Part shown: positions 23,902 through 31,243 of the stretch, piece after piece | Layout of the letters: each line of letters opens with the position of its first letter | How positions within the stretch are numbered: the first letter of the stretch is position 1 | Assembly (NCBI RefSeq): GCF_002259605.1 | Contig: NZ_MWWR01000007.1 | Coordinates: 107,284 to 171,283, forward strand | Direction of reading: 5' to 3' | DNA length: 64,000 nucleotides | Source of the DNA: Pseudoscardovia radai | GTDB lineage: Bacteria > Actinomycetota > Actinomycetes > Actinomycetales > Bifidobacteriaceae | The notes under the pieces: generated by a model | Database searches by the model: none | What the model was told of the DNA's origin: nothing | Seen by the model: the letters and a program-made list of their open reading frames with translations, nothing else | Program-made: the position numbers and the translations under genes

Positions 23902-24362
23902 GGGGGGAATCTCCTCACGAACAGTGGTACGGTTTGCGGACAAAATCCGGCTCCAGCAGCCCAAAAATCGTCGAAAACGTCCGAAAGTCGTACCACTGTT
24001 AGGAACTTCTCGCCACCGATCCCTCCTGTGTTCCGTATTTCTACAACACTTGCCTTCGCTGGTCGCCACAGTGCCAGCGAGAGGCACCGTTGAGCAGCCC
24101 GCCGTTGAAAACACTGGGCTCTCCCCGCAACAGTCGCCCTCGCTGGTCAACGCAGTGCCAGCGAGAGGCACCGTTGGATAGCCCGCCGTTGAAAACACTG
24201 GGCTTCCCCCGCAACAGTGCCCTTCACTGGTTGCCACAGTGCCAGTGAGAGGCACTGTTGAGCGGGCGATGATCCGATGGACGAGGAATCGGTCCGGGGC
24301 CGCACCCCCCCACTCAGGAACCCCAGCCACTTAGGAACTCCCCCCACCCCGCACTACCACTG
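23902..24362. repeat. Inverted repeat plus three-unit 84-bp hairpin array
   Basis: 461 bp without a gene between convergent operons. A 12-bp perfect inverted repeat (AACAGTGGTACG at 23920-23931, CGTACCACTGTT at 23989-24000) flanks 57 bp. Then three hairpin units have right arms (GTGCCAGCGAGAGGCACCGT and one variant) at 24071, 24155 and 24239, exactly 84 bp apart; each is preceded by a partly complementary left arm. The array is framed by TGTGTTCCGT on the left (about 24028) and by GGGCGATGATCCGATGG ... GGTCCGGGGCCGCACCCC on the right (24266-24314). The same frame surrounds the element at 42.5 kb. Confidence 0.8.
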
Positions 24363-25757
24363 TCAGGAGCGGGAGGCGAGGCGCCATGCGCGGGGCACGG
24401 TGACGAGGAATCCCGCGAGGCCGGCGATCCAGAACGGGTATTGCACCGCCATGGCCAGGCGCATCGCGTGCGGCGTGTACAGTGCGGGCGTCGTGGCACC
24501 CTGCGCATCGAGAAGCACGCCGATCAGGGCGAGCACGATGGCCGAGACGATGAAGCCGGCCGTGTTCGAGAACCCGGTGGCCGTGCCCATGACCTGGGGC
24601 GCATTGGTCTCGCGCGCATAGTCGAGCGCCATGTTGGCGCAGGGCGCGCCGGTCGCCAGCACGGCGAAAAACGCCACGAGAAACCACACGGGCATCGGCC
24701 CGGGCGCGCACAGCACGATGGTCCAGACCACCATCTGCGCCGTCACCGAGAGCACGATGGCGCCCGCCCGGCCGCGCACGGGATGCACGCTGGTGAAACG
24801 CCCCAGCGTCAGCGCCCACACCACGTTCATGACCATCGCGAAGGTCAGGAGCCCGCTTGCGGTGCCGTAGTCCACGCCTTCCACGGTTTCGAGGAACGGC
24901 ACTCCCCACAGCAGGTACAGGGCGTTGGCCGAGAACCACGTGCACCCGTGTACGCAGAAGGCGCACCATGTGCCGGCGGAACGCAGTACCTGCGCCACAC
25001 CCCGGCGCATACCCGACCACAGCGATGCACGCGCGGGTGCGGTATCCAATGCACCGGACGCACCCGCGCCTCGCGCAGGCGTCCAGTACGGTTCGTCGCG
25101 CACGCCGAGCCGAACCATCGCCGCTATGAGCACGCCGATGCCGCTGAGCGAGAGGAACGCCGCGCGCCACCCTGCCACATGCAGCAGCCCAGCGAAGGGA
25201 TAGACCGAGATGATCTGCCCCACTCCCCCGATCTGCCCTGTCAGCTGGTTGATCAACGGCAGCCTGCGCACCGGAAACCATGATGCCGCGAGCCTGACCA
25301 CGGGGATGAAAATCAGCGAATCGCCCAGACCGACGATGGCGCGTCCGGTGACGGCCGCCGCGATGCCCGGCGCGAAAGCGAGCATGCCCTGGCCGAGCGC
25401 AAGACTCAGGCAGCCGGCCGCAATGAGTTTTCGAGCGCCGAAGCGGTCGAGCAACGCGCCGGCGGGAATCTGCATGACGGCGTAGACGCACAGCTGCAGG
25501 TAGACGAATGATGACAGCGCGGCGCTCGAGGCGTTCAGATGCACCGCGGCATCGGTGGCGATGGCGCTGAACGACGACCTGCATGTGACGGCGAAAATAT
25601 ACCCCGCCATGCCCAGGCCCCACATGCAGTACGCCGCACGGAGGTGTTTCCGCGCCCCGCCCCGTATAGCCTCGTCCGATGTTGCCTCGCCCGATCTCAG
25701 CTCGCCCGATGTCACACCGCTCCGTGTCACACCGCCCCGTGTCGTCTCCCCGCTCAT
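24363..25757 (-). CDS. Major facilitator superfamily transporter
   Basis: 464 aa with about twelve hydrophobic segments from residue 42 on. The loop 2-3 signature G-A-L-L-D-R-F-G-A-R-K near 100 and R-A-I-V-G-L-G-D-S near 140 mark the MFS; a second-half counterpart is weaker. Residues 1-36 are a Ser/Gly/Thr/Glu repeat tail (S-G-V-T-S-G-E-like), encoded by short DNA repeats, and may be cytosolic or partly untranslated. ATG 25757 overlaps the stop of the phospho-lyase-like gene (ATGA). As the last gene of the catabolic train, it may export a product such as an alcohol or acid, or import the free substrate. Substrate unknown. Confidence 0.85.
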   Translation of the reverse strand: MSGETTRGGVTRSGVTSGELRSGEATSDEAIRGGARKHLRAAYCMWGLGMAGYIFAVTCRSSFSAIATDAAVHLNASSAALSSFVYLQLCVYAVMQIPAGALLDRFGARKLIAAGCLSLALGQGMLAFAPGIAAAVTGRAIVGLGDSLIFIPVVRLAASWFPVRRLPLINQLTGQIGGVGQIISVYPFAGLLHVAGWRAAFLSLSGIGVLIAAMVRLGVRDEPYWTPARGAGASGALDTAPARASLWSGMRRGVAQVLRSAGTWCAFCVHGCTWFSANALYLLWGVPFLETVEGVDYGTASGLLTFAMVMNVVWALTLGRFTSVHPVRGRAGAIVLSVTAQMVVWTIVLCAPGPMPVWFLVAFFAVLATGAPCANMALDYARETNAPQVMGTATGFSNTAGFIVSAIVLALIGVLLDAQGATTPALYTPHAMRLAMAVQYPFWIAGLAGFLVTVPRAWRLASRS

Positions 25758-27166
25758 CGGTCGAACAACCCGCGCTCGCAGATGTGCCGGACGGCTTCCA
25801 GAAGCCGATCGGCGTCGGAATCGTCGAAAACAAGCGGCGGGCGCACCTTGAGCACGGCGTCGCCGGGGCCTGCCGAGGAGATCAGCACATGCTCGTCGTC
25901 GCGCAAGGCGTTGACGATGGCGCGCGCGGCGGCGCCGTCCGGCTGCGCAGCGCCACCATCATCCGCACCGTCGGTGACATCGATGCCGAGGAACAGGCCG
26001 GCATGCCGTAGGCCGCCGAAACGTTCATGGCCTTCGAGGATCTCACTCAAATCCCTGGCGAGCCGGTCACCCATGTCCCGCGCATGCGCCACGAGGCCGA
26101 GCCGTTCGATCTCGTCCAGCACCGCACCCGCCGCGCGCATGGACACCGGATTGCCACCGAAGGTGTTGAAATACCGGGTGCATGCGGCGAAGGCGTCTCC
26201 GATGGGATGCCTGTAGGCCACGCCACCCACCGGAATGCCGTTGCCCATGGGCTTGCCCATCGTCACGATATCCGCCTCGGCGCCATGCCGCTGGAAGCCC
26301 CACATCACGCCGCCCATGCGTCCGAAGCCCGCCTGCACCTCGTCGCTGATGAGCAGCCCGCCGCGCGCATGCACGGCGTCGGCGAGGCGCGCGATCCATC
26401 CGCGGGCGCCGGGAAGGATGCCATCCGAAGACATCACCTCGTCGATGAGCACGCAGGAGACCCCGTATCCGCCGTGTTCGAGCGCATCGAATGCCTGATT
26501 GAAACGCGGTCCGAGCACCGCCCACACGGCATCGGAGGCGGCTGCGCCATCCGCCCCATCGCCCGTCCCATCGCCCAATCCATCGGCATCATGCAGCGCA
26601 TCGTCCACGCGCACTGTGGCCAAGAACGGCGCCAGCGGCAGCCCGGTGCCGAAGCTTGGAGAGACGCTGGACACCAGCGACGTGATGCCGTGGTACGCGC
26701 CTTGCGTCACCACCACACCCATATGGCCCGTCGCCACGCGTGCCATGCGCAGCGCGAGGTCGTTCGATTCGGATCCCGAATTCGTGAACGCCACATGGTC
26801 GATGGCGCCAGGGAAGGTGGCCAGAAGCCTTTCGGCATAGTCGAGCACCTCGTCCTGCAGATACCGCGAATGCGTGTTCTGCCGCCCCAGCTGGTCCGCC
26901 ACCGCCTGGCGCACATGCGGGTTGGAATGTCCCACGCACGCCACGTTGTTGTAGCAGTCCAGATAGTCCGCGCCATCCGCGCCGCGCAGATGCACGCCCG
27001 ACCCCGAGATCACATGCAGCGGCCTGTTATAGAACAGCGGCCCCATCGTGCCGAGAACCTTCTGACGCCGTCGTACCACTGCCGCCTCGTCGGCGTCGAG
27101 GCCCTCGAGACCGTGCGAGAAGTCGAATCCGTTCGCCACGCTTTTGCGCCCCTGTGCGTTCTTCAT
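25754..27166 (-). CDS. Class III PLP enzyme, ethanolamine-phosphate/phosphohydroxylysine phospho-lyase-like
   Basis: 470 aa. The fold is class III aminotransferase, with PLP lysine K305 in V-T-M-G-K-P-M-G-N-G and I-S-D-E-V-Q-A-G-F-G-R upstream. The N-terminal half reads like the phospho-lyase branch (mammalian AGXT2L/ETNPPL): Y-L-D-C-x-N-N-V-A-x-V-G-H, N-T-x-x-R-Y-L, T-N-S-G-S-E-x-N-D-L-A-L-R, A-Y-H-G. Those enzymes remove phosphate and ammonia from phosphoethanolamine or 5-phosphohydroxylysine and do not transaminate. The neighbouring APH-fold kinase supplies exactly the needed phosphorylation. A plain omega-aminotransferase is the alternative. AAAGGAAGGACGC precedes ATG. An insertion near 205-225 is Gly/Asp-rich. 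Confidence 0.8.
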   Translation of the reverse strand: MKNAQGRKSVANGFDFSHGLEGLDADEAAVVRRRQKVLGTMGPLFYNRPLHVISGSGVHLRGADGADYLDCYNNVACVGHSNPHVRQAVADQLGRQNTHSRYLQDEVLDYAERLLATFPGAIDHVAFTNSGSESNDLALRMARVATGHMGVVVTQGAYHGITSLVSSVSPSFGTGLPLAPFLATVRVDDALHDADGLGDGTGDGADGAAASDAVWAVLGPRFNQAFDALEHGGYGVSCVLIDEVMSSDGILPGARGWIARLADAVHARGGLLISDEVQAGFGRMGGVMWGFQRHGAEADIVTMGKPMGNGIPVGGVAYRHPIGDAFAACTRYFNTFGGNPVSMRAAGAVLDEIERLGLVAHARDMGDRLARDLSEILEGHERFGGLRHAGLFLGIDVTDGADDGGAAQPDGAAARAIVNALRDDEHVLISSAGPGDAVLKVRPPLVFDDSDADRLLEAVRHICERGLFDR

Positions 27167-27229
27167 TGTGCGTCCTTCCTTTCCGCGTGTTTCCTGCCTG
27201 TGTTCCTGTTTGCGATGCCCTTCGACGCC

Positions 27230-28345
27230 CTACGCCCATGCGGCGTCCGACTGCAGCATGCGCACGATTTCGTCGTCGGTCCACCGTTCGAGCATCTCCA
27301 GCTGACGGAACCGGCGCGAGGCGCTTGTCAGGTAATGCCCTGGCCGGGCGCCGGAGAAGCGCTCGACCATGATCGGCAGCAGGATGGCCAGGGCTATGCG
27401 CGCCTTGAAGATGGCGGGCAGCAGCTCCACAAGCGCCGGGTCGAAGCCGCGGCGCTGCCGAAGGTAGGCGGCGAGCGCGCGCCGGCAGACGTCGAAGGCA
27501 TGGTTGCCATTGCTGAAATCGATGAGGTATGTCAGGCATGTGCCAAGGTCTGCGACATCGGACATGGCGTGCATGTCGCCGAAGTCGATGACGCCCCGGA
27601 TGCTTGTGGAGCGCGGCCCATGCACGATGATGTTGCCCGGATGGAAATCGCCATGACAGTACTGCGCGGGCAGTGCGCCTAGGATGGTGCGGATGTCGGC
27701 GTAGCCGGCTGCGGCGCATTCGACGAGGTTCCGCTGGCGCGGCGTGTTGAGCAGGTCCGAGAGGTCGTCCACAAGGTCGGTCACGAGGTCGACGTCCCAT
27801 AGGATGCGCCCGCGTGCGTCCGTAAACCCGATGTCGTCGCCCGACAGCGGAGCGAGCGCTTCCTGCACCTGGGCGAGGCGGATGCCGATGTCGTCGACGA
27901 GCCGCGGCTCGTACGGCATGGGCAGGCGGGCGAGCACGATTCCGTCGACGTATGTGGTGACGCTTGCCGCGCACACGGGGGCAGATCCGCCTTCGTCATC
28001 GCTGTCATCGCCGTCTTCGCCGCCGAATATCGTGACGAGACGCCCGTCGAGGGCCGGCACGATGCGCATGGCGGGGATGGCATCGGAACTGTTTTCCACA
28101 AGCCGCAGCGCCCGCGCGCGCATCTCGACGGCGGCGTATTCCTCGGCCGGGTTCTCGATCTTGAGCACCCAACGCGTGCCTCCCGTCGCGCCGGCGACGG
28201 CGAATGTGTCGTCGCGCTCCGTCACGATGCGGCGCACGGTGACGCCTTCCATGCCGTAGACCTTGGCGAGGAAGCGTTCGGCCTGCGCCTCGCTCACACG
28301 ATGCACGGGCTGTGCCAGCGCCCTGTATCCTTCGAAATCATGCAT
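27230..28345 (-). CDS. APH-fold small-molecule kinase (hydroxylysine/amino-alcohol kinase-like)
   Basis: 371 aa from ATG 28345, nine bases after AGAAGGG; further in-frame ATGs upstream lack this site. Catalytic loop H231-G-D-F-H-P-G-N and the metal-binding I-D254-F-G-D are intact, as is the W-V-L-K-I-E ATP lysine near 62. After the metal loop come the alternating helices of the AGPHD1/hydroxylysine-kinase kind (D-M-x-x-x-x-x-V-A-D-L). Aminoglycoside resistance is less likely: the gene sits between a dehydrogenase and a phospho-lyase-like enzyme in a catabolic operon. Probable role: phosphorylating an amino alcohol (ethanolamine, hydroxylysine or similar) for elimination. Confidence 0.78.
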   Translation of the reverse strand: MHDFEGYRALAQPVHRVSEAQAERFLAKVYGMEGVTVRRIVTERDDTFAVAGATGGTRWVLKIENPAEEYAAVEMRARALRLVENSSDAIPAMRIVPALDGRLVTIFGGEDGDDSDDEGGSAPVCAASVTTYVDGIVLARLPMPYEPRLVDDIGIRLAQVQEALAPLSGDDIGFTDARGRILWDVDLVTDLVDDLSDLLNTPRQRNLVECAAAGYADIRTILGALPAQYCHGDFHPGNIIVHGPRSTSIRGVIDFGDMHAMSDVADLGTCLTYLIDFSNGNHAFDVCRRALAAYLRQRRGFDPALVELLPAIFKARIALAILLPIMVERFSGARPGHYLTSASRRFRQLEMLERWTDDEIVRMLQSDAAWA

Positions 28346-28448
28346 GGCTCGCATCCCTTCTCTGATTCCCCGACTCTCTGATTCCCGCATTCCGGCCTGC
28401 CCGACCGGAATCCGTCACATGCCTATGCCGCCTGCACGGTCCGAAATC

Positions 28449-29492
28449 TCAGACGAGGCGGATCAACGGCTTGATGACGCGCCGGTTATCCATGTCGTCG
28501 TAGGCCTGGCCGATCTGGTCGAGCGTATACGTGCGGTTGTAGACGAAACCGGGGTTGATGGAGCCCGACAACACGCTCGGCACGAGGTCGGCGATGTAGT
28601 GGTGTGCCGGCGACATGCCTCCGGCGATGCGAATATTCGAGAAGAACAGGCGCTTGGCGTCGATGCTCACGCCATGCGGCAGGCCCACGTAGCCCACGGT
28701 TCCGCCGGGCGCTGCCATGTCGATGGCGGTGGAGAACGATTGCGCGGAGCCCACGCATTCGAGCACCCGCGAGGCCATCGCCCCATCGGTGAGGCTGCGG
28801 ATGTCGGCGACGGCATCCTCTCCGCGCGTGGAGATGATGTCATCGGCACCGAAAGTACGCGCCAGCGCGTGGCGTTCCTCATGCGTGCTGCCGGCGTTGA
28901 TGACGCGCGCGGCGCCCAGGAGTTTCGCCGCCATGATGGCGGAGAGCCCCACGGCCCCGTCGCCGACCACGATCACGGTGTCGCCATCGCCCACGCCGGC
29001 ACTGACCGCCGCATGGTAGCCGGTCGTGAACACGTCGGTCAGCGTCAGGAGGCTGGGGATAACCGCGTCATCCGGCCGATGCCCATCGTCATAGGCCTTG
29101 ACAAGCGTCCCATCGGCGTAGGGAATCCGCGCTGCCTCGGCCTGGCCGGCCCACGGAATCTCACGGCTCCAGAAGCCGCCGTGCACGCAGCTTGTTTCCA
29201 GACCGCGGCGGCAGTACTCGCAGGTTCCGTCGCTCCAACGGAAGGGCACCATAACCCAGTCGCCGGGCTTGACGGAACTCACGTCAGCGCCGACCTCACG
29301 CACGATGCCGACGAATTCATGGCCGATGCGGCACGGTGCCTGGGCGCCCTGCCCGCGGTAGGTCCACAGGTCGGAGCCGCAGACACCGGCGTATTCGATA
29401 TCGACGATGGCGTCGGTCGGCTGCTCGATGACGGGGCCGGGGACGTCCTCGACGGTCATGGTTTTGTTTCCGTGGTAGATGGCTGTTTTCAT
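28449..29492 (-). CDS. Zinc-dependent alcohol dehydrogenase (MDR family)
   Basis: 347 aa from ATG 29492 (AGGAGGAATC before it). Catalytic zinc ligands are C38-G-S-D and G-H-E-F-V-G near 59; the structural zinc lobe keeps C-E-Y-C and a later Cys but lacks one of the usual four. The Rossmann nucleotide loop is V-V-G-D-G-A-V-G-L near 170. Resembles sorbitol/threonine dehydrogenase-like MDRs. In this operon it could reduce the aldehyde left by the phospho-lyase step, or oxidise an incoming alcohol. Direction and substrate are not decided by sequence. Confidence 0.85.
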   Translation of the reverse strand: MKTAIYHGNKTMTVEDVPGPVIEQPTDAIVDIEYAGVCGSDLWTYRGQGAQAPCRIGHEFVGIVREVGADVSSVKPGDWVMVPFRWSDGTCEYCRRGLETSCVHGGFWSREIPWAGQAEAARIPYADGTLVKAYDDGHRPDDAVIPSLLTLTDVFTTGYHAAVSAGVGDGDTVIVVGDGAVGLSAIMAAKLLGAARVINAGSTHEERHALARTFGADDIISTRGEDAVADIRSLTDGAMASRVLECVGSAQSFSTAIDMAAPGGTVGYVGLPHGVSIDAKRLFFSNIRIAGGMSPAHHYIADLVPSVLSGSINPGFVYNRTYTLDQIGQAYDDMDNRRVIKPLIRLV

Positions 29493-29551
29493 GATTCCTC
29501 CTGATTCTGGATCCGTTATGTCTTGAACAACCGCACGATGCGCCCGTCGCG

Positions 29552-31198
29552 TCACCGCCCGGCGTCGTACCGCACGACGCCGCCGACAATCGTCTGCTCG
29601 ACGGACAGCTCGTGAATGGAGTCCGGCTCCACATCATGCGGATCGCCGGACAACACCACGATGTCCGCGTACTTGCCGCGCGCCAGCGTTCCCAGCACGT
29701 CCTCCTTCTTCGCGGCGTAGGCGCTGCCATAGGTGTAAGCGCGCAGCGCCTCGTCCACGGTGAGGCGCTCGTCCTCGCCGAGCACCTCACCGCCGGCCGT
29801 GCGACGCGTCACCATGCCCTCGAGAGAGATCAGCGGATCGACCGGGGCGCACGGCGCATCCGTGGAACCGGGGATGACGGCGCCGCGATGCACGAACGCG
29901 CCCATGCGGTAGGCGCGGCGTCCGCGCTCGTCACCCAGCAAGCGCAGGTAGCTGTCGCCGTTGTCATGCATGAAGCTGCCCTGCGGATTCGGCACGATGC
30001 CATCGGCGATGATGCGCTCAACGGTCGCGTCGTCAGCCAGGCCCACATGCTCGAGGCGATGGCGCATGTCGTGGCGCGGGTACAGGCGCTGCGCATTCTC
30101 GATGGCGTCGAGGGCGATGTCAACGCTGCGGTCCCCGATGGCGTGGACCGCCATACGCCAGCCTTCGCGGTGGAGTATGGCCACATCGCGCTTGAATTCC
30201 TCCGGATCCCAGCTGAACACACCGGTGTTGCCGGCATCCGAGGCGTAGGGCTCCTTGAGGTATGCCGACAGGCTGTTGAACGCGCCGTCGAGGATGATTT
30301 TGAACGGGCCGATCGAGAGCATGTCGTCCCCGAATCCCGTACGCAGGCCCAGATCGATGCCGAAGCCGTGGGGAATGTCGGTCGAGAGCTCGCCCAGGTC
30401 ATGCATCGCCGCGAAGTACGGCATGAGGATGCCGCGCTGGTGGATAAGGCCTTGCTCGTAGGCGGTCTGGAACAGGCCGATGTCGCCGGGCGTCTGGCCA
30501 ATGCCGTTGCCGTCGCGGTCGGTGCCGGTTCCGGCGTCCTCATAGGTCGTGATGCCCTTGGCGAGCGTGTAGTCGGCCGCCAGGCTCAGCTGGTGCAGAA
30601 GCGTGGCTTCGTCCACCCGGTTGGCCATCGCCATGATGCGGAAGCACACCGTATCTTTGACGAGTCCGGTGGCGACCCCGTCCTCGCGGATCACGAGGCT
30701 GGGGTCGCCCTGGGTGTCAGGGTCGTCGAAACCCGCGAGGCGGAATGCCTGTGTGTTGATGACGGCCGCGTGATTGGAAATGTGGAGGATGAACACGGGG
30801 TGGTCGCCGGCGATGGAGTCGAGCACCGAGCGCTGCGGAAAGCCGCCGAGGGAGAACTGGTTGAAGCCCCATCCGAGGATCCACTTTCCGGCCGGCGTAG
30901 TGCGCGCCGCCTCGTGGATCCTCACATACAGCTCGTCCATCGTCGGCGCGGAAACCGGGCGCAGGTCCACCTGGTTGAGGTTGGCGCCCAGACCGGTGAA
31001 ATGCAGGTGCGCGTCATGGAACCCGGGGCAGGCGTAGTGTCCGCCGAGGTCCATGTGTTCACGTGCGTCCACGCCGTCGAGGTCCCCGTCAAGTCCGACG
31101 ATTTTCCCGTCGTAGACCCCGATGCGGGTCGCCCAGGGATGGGCGGGGTCCATGGTCTGGAACCTGGCGTTCTCGAAAATCGTATCGATGGCAAACAT
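29552..31198 (-). CDS. YtcJ-like metal-dependent amidohydrolase
   Basis: 548 aa. Amidohydrolase fold of the YtcJ/NfdA branch: the metal pair H-D-A-H-L-H near 62-66, the conserved N-Q-x-D-L-R loop, a G-W-G-F-N-Q strand, A-V-H-A-I-G-D near 355, H-R-L-E-H-V near 385 and the closing G-S-T-D-A-P motif near 443. The best-studied relative removes formyl groups from N-substituted formamides; others hydrolyse amides or carbamates. Cytosolic, no signal. AAAGGAACGAC precedes ATG. Together with the amidase next door it suggests that the imported compound carries an amide to be opened. Confidence 0.85.
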   Translation of the reverse strand: MFAIDTIFENARFQTMDPAHPWATRIGVYDGKIVGLDGDLDGVDAREHMDLGGHYACPGFHDAHLHFTGLGANLNQVDLRPVSAPTMDELYVRIHEAARTTPAGKWILGWGFNQFSLGGFPQRSVLDSIAGDHPVFILHISNHAAVINTQAFRLAGFDDPDTQGDPSLVIREDGVATGLVKDTVCFRIMAMANRVDEATLLHQLSLAADYTLAKGITTYEDAGTGTDRDGNGIGQTPGDIGLFQTAYEQGLIHQRGILMPYFAAMHDLGELSTDIPHGFGIDLGLRTGFGDDMLSIGPFKIILDGAFNSLSAYLKEPYASDAGNTGVFSWDPEEFKRDVAILHREGWRMAVHAIGDRSVDIALDAIENAQRLYPRHDMRHRLEHVGLADDATVERIIADGIVPNPQGSFMHDNGDSYLRLLGDERGRRAYRMGAFVHRGAVIPGSTDAPCAPVDPLISLEGMVTRRTAGGEVLGEDERLTVDEALRAYTYGSAYAAKKEDVLGTLARGKYADIVVLSGDPHDVEPDSIHELSVEQTIVGGVVRYDAGR

Positions 31199-31243
31199 GT
31201 CGTTCCTTTCCTGCGCTGTCTTTTCTGCGCTCTCCTATGCGCT

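Noticed and set aside
27230..28345. Aminoglycoside resistance gene
   Set aside because: The APH fold is generic; operon context with a phospho-lyase-like enzyme and dehydrogenase and the hydroxylysine-kinase-like loop favour metabolism.
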